From Saccharomonospora amisosensis (GTDB lineage Bacteria; Actinomycetota; Actinomycetes; Mycobacteriales; Pseudonocardiaceae): a stretch of 64,000 nt of DNA. Within the stretch, counting starts at the first letter, position 1. The number at the start of each line of letters is the position of its first letter. The stretch lies in contig NZ_JAAOYM010000001.1 in NCBI RefSeq assembly GCF_011761185.1, positions 62,001-126,000 on the forward strand, written 5' to 3'. A program made the translations under genes and the position numbers. The notes beneath the pieces are model-generated. The model saw only the letters and a program-made list of their open reading frames with translations. It did not search any database and had not been told where the DNA came from. Below are positions 1-8,846 of this stretch, in pieces.

Positions 1-1
1 C

Positions 2-130
2 CACGCCCAACTCAAGACCTGGCGCATCCTCCGCAAACCCCGCTGCTGCCCACGCCGCACAGAACGCATCGCCAAAGCCATCCACGTCCTACAGAACTAC
101 GAGGTCACCGCAGACGGCGCCGTGAGATGA
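2..130 (+). CDS. IS5-type transposase, C-terminal end (partial)
   Basis: The frame is open from the window edge to TGA at 128-130 and gives about 42 residues containing LKTWRILRK and KAIHVLQ. This resembles the C-terminus of DDE transposases of the IS5/HARBI1-like group. The 5' part lies outside the window, so catalytic residues cannot be checked. The stop codon sits directly against IS256-type coding sequence on the other strand, with no visible terminal inverted repeat, so the junction may be a recombination or deletion product rather than a clean insertion. Family assignment is from resemblance only. Confidence 0.55.
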   Translation, partial: HAQLKTWRILRKPRCCPRRTERIAKAIHVLQNYEVTADGAVR

Positions 131-510
131 CGGCGTCATGGAATCCTTCGACCCGTCGAGAGTATTTCGGCACGATCTGCGGGCGCGAAGGTGCCCTCCC
201 GATCACGCGGCACGGCAATGCGCACCTCTCCCACGTCGGTCCGCACCGTTTTCGCCGACGACCACTCATTGGTCCCGAATTTCTCGGCCGCATCACCCCT
301 CTCATAGCCGAGATGCTCGTCCAGTTCAGCGTTCAGCGCCGTCTCCAACACCGTCTTCGTCGACTGCCGCAGCAGTCCATCCGACCCGACCAGAGACACC
401 CCGTCCGCGCGCGCCCTGTCGATCAACTCCCGCGCGACCCGCAGGTCAAGACCGTCCTCGGCACCCGCCGCCGCGGCCGCAAAGCCGGCCGCCACCCCGT
501 TGTTCGTCAA
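126..510 (-). pseudogene. IS256-family (mutator-type) transposase, N-terminal remnant
   Basis: The translation shows the family's N-terminal signature: ARELIDRARADG, then DGLLRQSTKTVLETALNAEL and HLGYERGD, then the V-T-DVG-V--VPRDREGTF segment. A frameshift near 195-200 breaks the frame: the expected continuation QIVPKYSRRVEGFHDAVIS is found in another frame down to about 126. All the DDE catalytic region is missing, because the gene ends at the IS5-type tail at 1-130. It is a dead fragment, and the group II intron ends just upstream of its start. Confidence 0.8.
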
Positions 511-630
511 CCTCGATCCCTTCCAACCAGAGCACCCGCCCCAGCATGGTCAAGATCACCACCACCCGCTGAGTAGGCCAGGAGCGCGGTGCCGGGATTG
601 CTCTCGGTCCGTTTCTCCTGGCCTCTCGCC

Positions 631-664
631 GAACCCGCCGTGCGCCTCTCAACGCAACGGGCTC
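631..664 (-). ncRNA. Group II intron domain V catalytic hairpin
   Basis: Read on the minus strand, this is a 34-nt hairpin with 5' arm GAGCCCGTTGCG and 3' arm CGCACGGCGGGTTC. That is the size and layout of group II domain V, with the AGC catalytic triad in the 5' arm. It is followed by the longer domain VI hairpin at about 573-627. Position just downstream of the maturase reading frame fits the usual intron order. Confidence 0.8.
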
Positions 665-691
665 TCCACGGTTGTCTGCCGGTGGGCGTGG

Positions 692-2148
692 TTATGCAGG
701 CCAGGGGGCGGGGATCGTGGTGGCGCGCCAGCGATACCGGGTTACCGGGATGGCTGCGATCTTGCGCAGTTCGGTTGTGCCCGCGGTGATGGGAAGCCAC
801 TGCCCCGTGGGCATGGTGAACTTCCTGCGGACGTCCCGCCACCTCCAGCGGTGCCGCTCGCGCAGCATGCGGATGATTCGCCACCAGGCGAAGTTATCGA
901 GCATGCTGAACGTGTTCTTCGCGACCGCGTGCCGGAAGTAGTTGGCCCACCCGTGCATGATCAGGTTCAGCCTGGTCAGCACGTATTCCAGGTTCTGCTG
1001 CGATGTCCTGGGTGTCAGGGCACGGATCTTGGCCTTCAACGCTCGGATCGGCCGGGCACCGATGAAGGTATAGACGTGCCACTTGTTCGTGCCTCGCTTG
1101 CGCCGCCACTGGATGCGGAAGCCCAGGAAGTCGAACCCCTCGCTCAGGTGCACGATACGGGTCTTGGCCGGTGACAGCCGTAACCCCATCGGCGCCAGCA
1201 CCCGAGCGATATCTTCGCGCAGCGCCTCGGTGTGCTGCTCGGTCCCGTTGACCAGGACGACGAAGTCGTCCGCGTAGCGGACGACCCGCCAAGTCGGCAG
1301 CCCCCGGGCACGCAGGCGCGCCCGTCGATACTCGGTGGACATCGTCCCGCCGCCTTCCCACGACCCGTGCAGGCGCTCATCGAGCACCGACAAGGCGATG
1401 TTGGCCAGCAACGGAGACAAGATGCCCCCTTGCGGCGTGCCGGTGTGGGTGTTCTCGCGGTCGCCGAGTTCGGTCAGGACCCCGGCCTTGAGAAACGCCT
1501 TCACCAACGCCAGCACGCGTTTGTCCTTGATCCGTGCGCGAACGCGGTCCATCAGCGCGACGTGGTCGATCTCGTCGAAACACGCCGCGATGTCCGCGTC
1601 CAGCACCCACTGGTAGCCACGGCTGCCGAAGTGGTGGATCTCCGCAATCGCGTCCTGCGCTCGCCGCTTGGGCCGAAACCCGTAGGAGACCGGCTTAAAG
1701 TCGGCCTCGAAGATCGGTTCCAGCACCAGTTTCAACGCGGCCTGAACGACCCGGTCGGCGACGGTGGGAATCCCCAGCCGCCGTACCTTGCCCGACCCGC
1801 CCGGTTTGGGAATCTGACGCTCCCGCACCGGCAATGGTCTCGGAACGTGCCCGCCTTGAGCTGGGCACGCAGATCGTCCAGGAACCCCGGGACCCCTGAC
1901 CGCTGCTCGATGTCGGCGACGGTGAGTCCGTCGACGCCAGCGGTGCGGGCTCCCTGGTTGCCCGCGACCCGACCGAACGCCACTATCAGCGTCGCCGGGT
2001 CGTGCACGAAATTGAACAGGTCATCGAACCGGCGGCCAGGATCGGCCACCGCCCAACGGTGAAGCTTGGCCTGCATCTCCGATACCCGCGACCACGACCC
2101 CACGGCCTGGTCGGGAGCGCCACCATTCGGCGGCGCGTCTTCCGGCAT
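692..2148 (-). pseudogene. ltrA: Group II intron reverse transcriptase/maturase, frameshifted
   Basis: Two overlapping frames make one protein. The N-terminal 138-codon frame (2148 to about 1835) ends its homology at LKAGTF, and the 380-codon frame resumes at PLPVRERQIPKPGGSGKVRRLGIP. A net shift of two inserted or one lost base near 1835-1840 separates them. The second frame carries RT blocks: YGFRPKR, DADIAACFDEIDH, GTPQGGILSPLLANI, the active site RYADDFVVL, and a maturase (X) domain ending around WWRIIRMLRERH and WRDVRRKF. No HNH endonuclease domain is visible. As read, the intron cannot make full-length maturase unless frameshifting or a base-call error is involved. Confidence 0.85.
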
Positions 2149-2880
2149 TACAGCTCCTCGTCTTCTCGACTACCGCTGCCGCCCTTCCCCATGCGCGCAG
2201 GCTTTCCCCGGCTCCGAGTACTACGGCGGCTCCGCCCCGTCTCGGATCGATCAGCGGTCGGTGCGCTCAACCCCGCGTTCGCCGCCGGATGCGACGGACA
2301 GGGGTATGAACCGAGACGGTTCCCGTGTTCACTGTGATTCGCTCGGCGAAGGAGGAGCCCGACTGTGTCCCAGCGACCTCGCCAACGGGTACGCCGCAGA
2401 CTTTTCCCGTGGCCTCCCAGAACAGCTCTTGTATCCCGCGCTGGAAGTTCCCGCCACAACGGTACGCAGCGGGACGCGCCGCACCCGGCCCATATCCACC
2501 AGGTTCGAGCCGGTGTCCCTATTGAAGGACGTAAAACGCCGGTTCCTCGCGTACTCCTTTCCGCCACGCTCGCCGGACCCGCACCATCTGGCAGTACTGG
2601 CCACGCCCCGGCTTTGTCAGGGCTGCTCCCACCCTCCCCGGCACCACCCGGATCAGGCTGCCCTCAGCTACACCGCCCTGCTACGACAGGACAGCGGCGA
2701 AGGTCTCTCACCTCCACTCGAATCACAGCGCCTCACGGCGCAAACAAGATCACGGACAGTCCCACAGTCCCGCTTGGGGGTCAGCCGGGTGACTGATGGA
2801 CGGCCTCCGAGGGTCTGTCAAACAAGTTTCGGACGCGCCCCGGCCGCAGTCCTTCCGAGGGGCTGCGCTGGGAGCCGTGC

Positions 2881-3966
2881 TCAAGGGTGCTGGTGGGCGC
2901 GTCGGAAGTGGCTCGGTGAGTTGCCGGTCCATGCTTTGAAAGCGTGCGAGAAGTTGGTGACGTCGCTGTAGCCGAGTTCGGCGGCGACCTCACTGACCGA
3001 CGTGGACCGGTCGAGCAGCCGTATCTGGGCGCGGTCGAGCAGGGACTTCTGGAGGAGTTCGCGGAAGCTGGTTCCCTCCGCGGCGAGGCGGCGTTTCAGG
3101 GTACTCGAGGAGATCGAGAACTCATCCGCGATTGACTGGATTGTCTTCAACCCTGGCCTGTCCTCCAACAGCTCCCGCACTCTGCGGGTGAAGTCCTGGG
3201 TGCCAGCCCGACGTTCGAGCGCCTGCTGGAGGTCAGTTATGGCGACTTCGTAGGCGAGTGGGTCGGGGAAGCGGCAGGCCGTGTGCAGCGTCCGTGCAGG
3301 GATGTGCAGGTAGGACAAGGGGGCGTCGAAGACGAGCCGACGCCCTGGCCATGCCTCTCGAGACAGGACGCTCGGCTCCGGCCAGCGACTATGCATGGTC
3401 ACCTCCGACGTGTCGCCGACCAGCAGGTCGATCAACCGCATGAGGGCCAGCCCGCAGTAGGTGACGACTAGACAGTCCAGGTCGGGTTCTCCTGCGTTCC
3501 CGGACAGCCGAATCGTCAGGTCCTCCGGCTGGCGATCGAACTGGGTAATGACGGCCTTGGTGATAACCGGAAGATAGGTCAGCAGCTGCACGACCTCGGC
3601 GACGGTTCCTGCGCTGACCAGCGGCACGCTCATCGGCCCGAAGGACGTGAGCTGGGCCTGTTCCGCGCAGGCGATCCCCAGCCGTGTCGCCTGCTCGGCG
3701 TCGAGTTCGGGATAGACCTCGCGAAACCACCGCAGCGGTGCTTGCGCTTGGGTCTGGATCAGAGTCAGCTCGCCGGTTCCCTCGCGCGCCATTATGGCGC
3801 GGAACTCCTCCACGGCGTTCTGATCGATCGCTGAACTGCTCAGCAGTTGCACGAACACAAGAGATGGGACGCCTGGCTCGTCTCTCCACATGGCGATCCT
3901 CACGTGATCCGAACTCACAACAGGATGGCGCGGCTTCGACATGGCCTTGTCGGACGCCGACGACAA
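2881..3966 (-). CDS. AraC-family regulator of the CYP153 operon (putative)
   Basis: A protein of 361 residues. The first 220 or so match the arabinose-binding-like sensor half of the AraC type seen beside P450 operons. The C-terminal 100 hold the two AraC helix-turn-helix units: SIADEFSISSSTLKRRL, then SEVAAELGYSDVTNFSHAF and the closing GNSPSHFRR. It is transcribed away from the ferredoxin/P450/reductase operon with 47 bp between the starts, which suggests it controls that operon, perhaps responding to the substrate. An internal ATG nine codons in (MSKPRHP) is an alternative start. It may be paralogous in role to alkane-responsive AraC activators; the ligand is unknown. Confidence 0.85.
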   Translation of the reverse strand: MSSASDKAMSKPRHPVVSSDHVRIAMWRDEPGVPSLVFVQLLSSSAIDQNAVEEFRAIMAREGTGELTLIQTQAQAPLRWFREVYPELDAEQATRLGIACAEQAQLTSFGPMSVPLVSAGTVAEVVQLLTYLPVITKAVITQFDRQPEDLTIRLSGNAGEPDLDCLVVTYCGLALMRLIDLLVGDTSEVTMHSRWPEPSVLSREAWPGRRLVFDAPLSYLHIPARTLHTACRFPDPLAYEVAITDLQQALERRAGTQDFTRRVRELLEDRPGLKTIQSIADEFSISSSTLKRRLAAEGTSFRELLQKSLLDRAQIRLLDRSTSVSEVAAELGYSDVTNFSHAFKAWTGNSPSHFRRAHQHP

Positions 3967-4013
3967 TCATGAAGGAAGTGTCCGTCTTGTGGTCAAGAGT
4001 GGGGTAGTTGTCG

Positions 4014-4334
4014 ATGGCAGTCGTTACTTTCGTGTCGCACGACGGGGAGAAGCACGAGGCGCCCCTCGAGGAGGGCTGCTCGCTGATGCAAGTCGCGAAG
4101 AACAACGCCATTCCGGGCATCGATGGCGACTGCGGCGGAGAGGCCGCCTGCGGCACCTGCCACGTGATCGTGGATCCTGCCTGGGCCGACAAGGTCGGCC
4201 CGTCCGGTCCGGTGGAAGAGGAGATGCTGTCGATGAACCCCGAGCGACAGGCGACGTCTCGGCTGTCCTGCCAGACCAAGGCCTCCGAGTCATGGGATGG
4301 CCTGACCGTGCAACTGCCCGAATTCCAGATGTAG
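4014..4334 (+). CDS. 2Fe-2S ferredoxin (putidaredoxin/adrenodoxin type)
   Basis: A 106-residue electron carrier for the P450 encoded next to it. Cluster cysteines are at about residues 40, 46, 49 (spacing C-x5-C-x2-C in GDCGGEAACGTCHV) and 86 (RLSCQ), the adrenodoxin arrangement. The ATG at 4014 is preferred over TTG at 4008 because AGTGGGG lies about 10 bp upstream and the protein then begins MAVVTFVSHDG as expected. It is the first gene of a three-gene operon, and the P450 starts 17 bp after its stop. It would pass electrons from the FAD reductase to the P450. Confidence 0.92.
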   Translation: MAVVTFVSHDGEKHEAPLEEGCSLMQVAKNNAIPGIDGDCGGEAACGTCHVIVDPAWADKVGPSGPVEEEMLSMNPERQATSRLSCQTKASESWDGLTVQLPEFQM

Positions 4335-4351
4335 CAGGAGGTGTCGACGAG

Positions 4352-5740
4352 ATGAAGATCCCTGAAACAGTCAAGAGGAAGGTCGAGGCCGCCATCCCGC
4401 TGGATCGACAGGTCCAGGCCGCACACCTCTACGACAAGGGCCGACGCTGGCTGACCCGCACGAACGGGCAGAAGATGTTCGTCGAACGCCCGATCCCGCC
4501 GGTCGAAGAAGTCGCGCTCGAAGACATCGACCTCAGCAACCCGTTCCTCTACCGGCAGGGGCGCTGGGCCTCCTACTTCAAGCGCCTACGCGACGAGGCC
4601 CCGGTCCACTACCAGCCTCACAGTCCCTTCGGACCGTTCTGGTCGGTCACGCGTCACGCCGACATCATTGCGGTGGACAAGAACCACGAGGTCTTCTCCG
4701 CGGAACCTCTCATTGTCATCGGGGCGCCGCCGCGGTTCATGGACATCGCGATGTTCATCGCCATGGACCCGCCCAAGCACGACGTTCAGCGCCGCGCCGT
4801 CCAAGGGGTGGTGGCTCCGAAGAACCTCCGCGAGATGGAGGGCCTCATTCGCGAGCGCGTCAGGGACGTCCTGGACAACCTGCCCGTCAACGAACCCTTC
4901 GACTGGGTGAGCACCGTGTCGATCGAGCTCACCGCCCGCATGTTGGCGACGCTACTGGACTTCCCCTTCGAGCAGCGGCACAAGCTCGTCGAGTGGTCAA
5001 ACCTGGCCACCTCGATGGAGCAGGCCAACGGAGGCCCCTCCGACAACGACGAGCTGTTCCGCGGCATGGTGGGCATGGCGCGTGGACTCAGCGCATTGTG
5101 GCATGACAAGGCCGCCCGCCTCGCGGCCGGTGAAGAGCCCGGGTTCGACCTCATCACCATGCTGCAGAGGAATGAGAGTACCAAAGACCTGATCAAGCGT
5201 CCCATGGAGTTCGCTGGCAACCTGATCCTGCTCATCGTCGGGGGCAACGACACAACGCGCAACTCGATGAGTGGTGGCGTTCTCGCGCTGAACCAGTTCC
5301 CCGACCAGTTCGAGAAGCTCAAGGCCAATCCGGACCTGATCCCGAACATGGTCTCGGAGATCATCCGCTGGCAGACTCCGCTTGCCTACATGCGCCGGAT
5401 CGCCAAGACCGACACCGTGCTCAACGGCCAGTTCATCCGTAAGGGTGATAAGGTGGTAATGTGGTATGCGTCCGGCAACCGCGATGAGACTGTGTTCGAG
5501 CGACCGGACGAGTTGATCATCGACCGGCCCAACGCCCGCAACCACATCGCTTTCGGGTTCGGCGTGCACCGGTGCATGGGCAACCGGTTGGCCGAGCTGC
5601 AGCTGCGGATCCTCTGGGAGGAGATCCTCCCGCGCTTCGAGAGGATCGATGTAGTCGGGGAGCCGGAATACGTCCAGTCCAACTTCGTTCGGGGCATCAG
5701 CAAGCTGATGGTCGAGCTCACCCCCAAGGGCGCCGGATGA
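4352..5740 (+). CDS. Cytochrome P450, CYP153-like alkane/alicyclic hydroxylase
   Basis: A 462-residue soluble bacterial P450. Visible motifs: I-helix GGNDTTRN, ExxR in SEIIRWQTP, and the heme loop FGFGVHRCMGNRLAELQLR with the cysteine ligand. The stretches MSGGVLALNQFP, MVSEIIRWQTPLAYMRR and WYASGNRDE are close to what I know of the CYP153 family, which hydroxylates terminal carbons of medium-chain alkanes, fatty acids and also cyclohexane-type substrates. The start is set by CAGGAGGTG at 4335-4343. The gene is flanked by its own ferredoxin and reductase, the classic CYP153 operon layout. The substrate cannot be read from sequence. Confidence 0.9.
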   Translation: MKIPETVKRKVEAAIPLDRQVQAAHLYDKGRRWLTRTNGQKMFVERPIPPVEEVALEDIDLSNPFLYRQGRWASYFKRLRDEAPVHYQPHSPFGPFWSVTRHADIIAVDKNHEVFSAEPLIVIGAPPRFMDIAMFIAMDPPKHDVQRRAVQGVVAPKNLREMEGLIRERVRDVLDNLPVNEPFDWVSTVSIELTARMLATLLDFPFEQRHKLVEWSNLATSMEQANGGPSDNDELFRGMVGMARGLSALWHDKAARLAAGEEPGFDLITMLQRNESTKDLIKRPMEFAGNLILLIVGGNDTTRNSMSGGVLALNQFPDQFEKLKANPDLIPNMVSEIIRWQTPLAYMRRIAKTDTVLNGQFIRKGDKVVMWYASGNRDETVFERPDELIIDRPNARNHIAFGFGVHRCMGNRLAELQLRILWEEILPRFERIDVVGEPEYVQSNFVRGISKLMVELTPKGAG

Positions 5741-6939
5741 GCTCAGCGCGCACGGTGGTGGTCGGTGCCAGTCATGCCGGGGCACAGCTGGTCACCAGCC
5801 TCCGCCAGGAGGGCTGGTCCGGTGAAATCGTGCTGGTCGGTGACGAGTCGGTGCTGCCCTACCAGAGACCTCCTCTGTCGAAGGCTTACCTCGCTGGCAA
5901 GTGCTCGCTGACGGAGTTGGCCATTCGCTCCCAGGACTTCTACCTCAAGCAGGGCATCGAGTGCCTGGACGCCTGCGTGGAGGAGATCGATCGTTCGGCT
6001 CGCCAGGTCCTGCTCAGCACGGGGGACAGACTGTCCTATGACGCCCTGGCTCTCTGCACCGGCGCACGCCCACGACGCCTGCGTGCCGCCGGCACCCAGC
6101 TCGATGGGGTGCACTACCTACGTCGGTCATCCGATGTCAAGCGGATCCGCGAGCACGCCATCCCCGGACGTCGTGCCGTCATCGTCGGTGGTGGTTACAT
6201 CGGCCTGGAGACCGCCGCGTCGTTGCGCGCGCTGGGTCTTGACGTCACCGTGCTGGAGGCCGCAGACCGTGTCCTCGAGCGGGTGACCGCTCCTGAGGTG
6301 TCGGCATTCTTCACGCGCGTCCACCAACATGAGGGAGTCGACGTGCGGACGAGCGCATCGGTCGAGGCCCTGGTCGGCGACCACCGCGTCCGCGAGGCGG
6401 TCCTGGCGAGCGGCGAGCTTGTGGCAGCCGATCTCGTGATCATCGGGGTCGGTATCGAACCGACCACGGAACTGGCCGAGGCAGCCGGCCTGGCGGTGGA
6501 CGACGGGATCTTGATCGACGCGCACGCGCGCAGCAGTGATCCCACCATTGTGGCCGCCGGGGACTGCGCCTCGCAGGACATGCCACGCTACGGCCGACGG
6601 ATTCGCCTGGAGTCGGTGCCGAGCGCGGTGGAGCAGGCGAAGGTGGCAGCGGCGACCATCTGTGGAAAGGACAAGGAGGTCACAGCGCCCCCGTGGTTCT
6701 GGTCGGATCAGTATGACCTCAAGCTCCAGATCGCGGGACTCAACACGGGCTATGACGACATCGTCCTGAGCGGTGACCCGACCGCCGACCGCGATTTCAC
6801 CTGCTACTACCTCCGGAAGGGCGAGCTGATAGCCGCTGACTGTGTCAACCGTCCCCGGGACTTCATGACCACCAAGCGCATGCTCGGCCAGGGGACCGCA
6901 GTCGATATGGCCACCCTGAAAGCAAAGGTTGCGGTGTGA
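5737..6939 (+). CDS. NAD(P)H-dependent ferredoxin reductase for the P450
   Basis: A 400-residue FAD protein of the putidaredoxin/rubredoxin reductase type. FAD-binding VVVGASHAGAQLV is at the N-terminus, the NAD-binding VIVGGGYIGLETAAS in the middle, the second FAD signature IVAAGDCAS later, and a reductase C-terminal domain follows WFWSDQYDLKLQIAG. The ATG overlaps the P450 stop (ATGA at 5737-5740), implying translational coupling and a 1:1 operon role: NAD(P)H to FAD to ferredoxin to P450. The end of the three-gene operon is at 6939. Confidence 0.92.
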   Translation: MSSARTVVVGASHAGAQLVTSLRQEGWSGEIVLVGDESVLPYQRPPLSKAYLAGKCSLTELAIRSQDFYLKQGIECLDACVEEIDRSARQVLLSTGDRLSYDALALCTGARPRRLRAAGTQLDGVHYLRRSSDVKRIREHAIPGRRAVIVGGGYIGLETAASLRALGLDVTVLEAADRVLERVTAPEVSAFFTRVHQHEGVDVRTSASVEALVGDHRVREAVLASGELVAADLVIIGVGIEPTTELAEAAGLAVDDGILIDAHARSSDPTIVAAGDCASQDMPRYGRRIRLESVPSAVEQAKVAAATICGKDKEVTAPPWFWSDQYDLKLQIAGLNTGYDDIVLSGDPTADRDFTCYYLRKGELIAADCVNRPRDFMTTKRMLGQGTAVDMATLKAKVAV

Positions 6940-7126
6940 CGAAGCGGGCCGACCGCTGACCGTGGTCACCACCGAGGCACCGCCCAGTGCGGCGAACAAG
7001 GATGACTTGGATGTCGACAGCGTGGACGGCGGTGGGGCTTCTGTCTATCATTCTGGGCGTCGGTGAATCGCGTCGGTTGCAGACGTGAGGCACGCCCCCA
7101 GAGACGCACGCGGTCCTGCATAGTGG

Positions 7127-7545
7127 CTGGTGTTGCTCATTCGCAAACCGCTGCTGCTGGTGGCCAGGAGAGTGGACTGCCGCGGCACGGAACGCCTCGC
7201 CGAGACGGGAGGTGCGGTGCCGGCGGTCAGCCCTGTCTCCCGAACCGATCCGTTGTTCCCGGCGGAGATGATCCTGGACCAGAGGGCCGGATCCCCGGTT
7301 CATGGCAAAGACGAGCCCGTTTCAGAGCAGAGCTGTCGGCTGGTGGTTTCGGCCGGCCGGCCACATCGAGGTCGATCGTTCAACAGCCGAGCTGGGCTCC
7401 GCGCCGCGGTCGAAGCCGTGGATCGCGCGCGCCTCGTCGTCTACCCGAAAGGATCGATCACGAAGCGGCCGGAGGGACGTCTGATGTCGCTCAAGGATCG
7501 GGTACTGTTCGCATCGCGCTGGAGACGAGACGTCAGCTCCATTGA
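7127..7545 (+). pseudogene. PlsC-type 1-acylglycerol-3-phosphate acyltransferase, decayed
   Basis: No single frame is open, but three frames together spell an acyltransferase. One gives LLIRKPLLLVARR, then CRGTERLAETGGAVPAV and DPLFPAEMILDQ; another gives FQSRAVGWWFRPAGHIEVDRS; then AVEAVDRARLVVYPKGSITKRPEGRL, and finally GTVRIALET in a third. At least three frameshifts are needed. The HxxxxD motif expected after GGAVPAV reads SPVSRTD, so the catalytic histidine is lost too. It is a dead gene between the P450 operon and the TetR gene. Confidence 0.75.
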
Positions 7546-7734
7546 CTCCCGTTGCACAGTGGGGCGTGCAGACGATCGTGCCGGCCTACGAACGGAGGGT
7601 GGTGTTGGGCCGTCGTCGTCGGCAGTTGGTGCGGGGATACTAGCGGGCCTTTGTCCAGTTGTACAGCGTCACGACCAGGGGTGCCGACGACCACGCACGG
7701 TAGCTTGATCTTGTCCAGATCGGTGGCGGGAGTC

Positions 7735-7758
7735 GGTAGCGAGACAGAGATCGCTACC
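7735..7758. promoter_or_regulatory. Inverted repeat, probable TetR operator
   Basis: A perfect 8-bp inverted repeat GGTAGCGA-N8-TCGCTACC ends 9 bp before the ATG of the TetR-type gene at 7768. Symmetry, half-site length and position over the start region fit an autorepression site for that regulator. No experiment is implied; this is inference from position and symmetry. Confidence 0.5.
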
Positions 7759-7767
7759 CTGTCTTTC

Positions 7768-8379
7768 ATGCGGGCACACTCCATGCGTGAACGGTTCAGG
7801 GAGCACATGCGCTCGGCTGTACTCGAGGCTGCCCACGACTTGATCATCGACCGCGGCTGGGACCGGGTGCGCATGGGGGAGGTGGCGGACCGAGCCGGGG
7901 TGTCGCGGGCAGCTCTCTACAAGGAGTTCGGTGACAAGGCCGGCCTCGGAGAAGCCGTCGTGCTTCGGGAAGCCTCACGCTTCCTGGAGGGCATCCAGGG
8001 GGCGCTGGAGGCGCACGTCGGCGATGCGAAGCGCGGCATCGCCGCAGCCGTCGACTACACCTTGGACGAGGCGGGGCGTAGCCCCCTGCTCAAGGCGGTG
8101 CTCATCTCCAACCGCGACCTGAATGGGGGGAGCCAAGCGTCCACGGGGATGCTCCCACTGCTCACGACTTCCGCGCGACTCCTCGACCTCGCCTCCGACA
8201 CCCTGGCCGGATGGGTCGCGGAGAGTTACCCGAGTCTTCCCGAAAACGATGTCATCGACGCGGCCGACACCATGGTCCGCCTGACAGTCAGTCACCTGGC
8301 GCTGCCCAGGTGGGACCGAACCGCGACAGCACGCAAGATCTCAGAGGTCGCGGTCCGGTTCCTCTCCCTCGAATCGTGA
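7768..8379 (+). CDS. TetR/AcrR-family transcriptional regulator
   Basis: A 203-residue repressor-type protein. The N-terminal DNA-binding domain reads VLEAAHDLIIDRGWDRVRMGEVADRAGVSRAALYKEFGDK, a canonical TetR helix-turn-helix. The rest is an alpha-helical ligand-binding domain typical of actinobacterial lipid-metabolism TetRs, with no assignable ligand. ATG 7768 (MRAHSMRERF) is chosen; ATG 7783 is equally possible. A perfect inverted repeat lies directly upstream. Its natural targets may have been the decayed acyltransferase before it or the acyl-CoA ligase fragment after it, so it may now be orphaned. Confidence 0.85.
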   Translation: MRAHSMRERFREHMRSAVLEAAHDLIIDRGWDRVRMGEVADRAGVSRAALYKEFGDKAGLGEAVVLREASRFLEGIQGALEAHVGDAKRGIAAAVDYTLDEAGRSPLLKAVLISNRDLNGGSQASTGMLPLLTTSARLLDLASDTLAGWVAESYPSLPENDVIDAADTMVRLTVSHLALPRWDRTATARKISEVAVRFLSLES

Positions 8380-8471
8380 CCTGCGCCGGATTAGCATTAC
8401 GGAAGCAGTCTGAACTGAGCTCAGCGGCGTACTGCGTGTTCGTCTGCGCCCTGCTGCTGACGTAGCACCGT

Positions 8472-8705
8472 TTAGAGAACCTTGCCGGTCGCTGTGCGGT
8501 GCAACTCAGCCACGAACTCGACCCGGGTAGGGCACTTGAAGTGGGCAAGCCGCCCCCGGGCGTACGCGATGAGCTCCTCGGCCGTCGCCTCGGCGGCGTT
8601 CTGGAGCGCCACGGTGGCCACTGGCGTCTCGCCCCAGCGGATGTCGAGGACGCCGACGACGGCCACTTCACGGACGGCCGGGTGCCGGTAGAGCTCTCCT
8701 GCTCG
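8472..8705 (-). pseudogene. Acyl-CoA synthetase (AMP-binding) C-terminal remnant
   Basis: About 75 residues of the C-terminal lid domain of a FadD-type ligase remain: GELYRHPAVREVAVVGV, then WGETPVATVAL, ELIAYARGRLAHFKCP and the TATGKVL end with the catalytic lysine. Everything upstream (P-loop, AMP-binding core) is gone, and the sequence beyond 8705 shows no homologous frame. It is a leftover of a lost gene on the minus strand and converges with the TetR gene. Confidence 0.75.
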
Positions 8706-8846
8706 ACAGTATCTCCGACAGGGCCCAGTCAGGGCGCCGATCCGGGCGCCGTGGCCTTGAGCGTCTTCGAAGCCAGCACCGTCGCTGGCCTCAACGCGGG
8801 CCGTCCGCCGATCCATCCGTCGACGCAGCGCGCTTCTCCGCCGCGA

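Larger units (their letters stand above)
573..2745 (-). mobile_element. Group II intron (retroelement) with encoded reverse transcriptase
   Basis: The reverse transcriptase gene is embedded in a structured RNA. Reading the minus strand, the 5' end is best placed at 2745 (GTTTGCGCC, a variant of the GUGYG start), followed by a GCGCC/GGCGC stem and GGTGAGAGACC, which is typical of intron domain I. The 3' end is best placed at 573 after the domain VI stem (AGGCCAGGAG pairing with CTCCTGGCCT, ending CTAC). Domain V is at 631-664. The intron sits just upstream of the IS256-type transposase start, so the IS is its apparent host. The 5' boundary is the less certain one. Confidence 0.75.
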
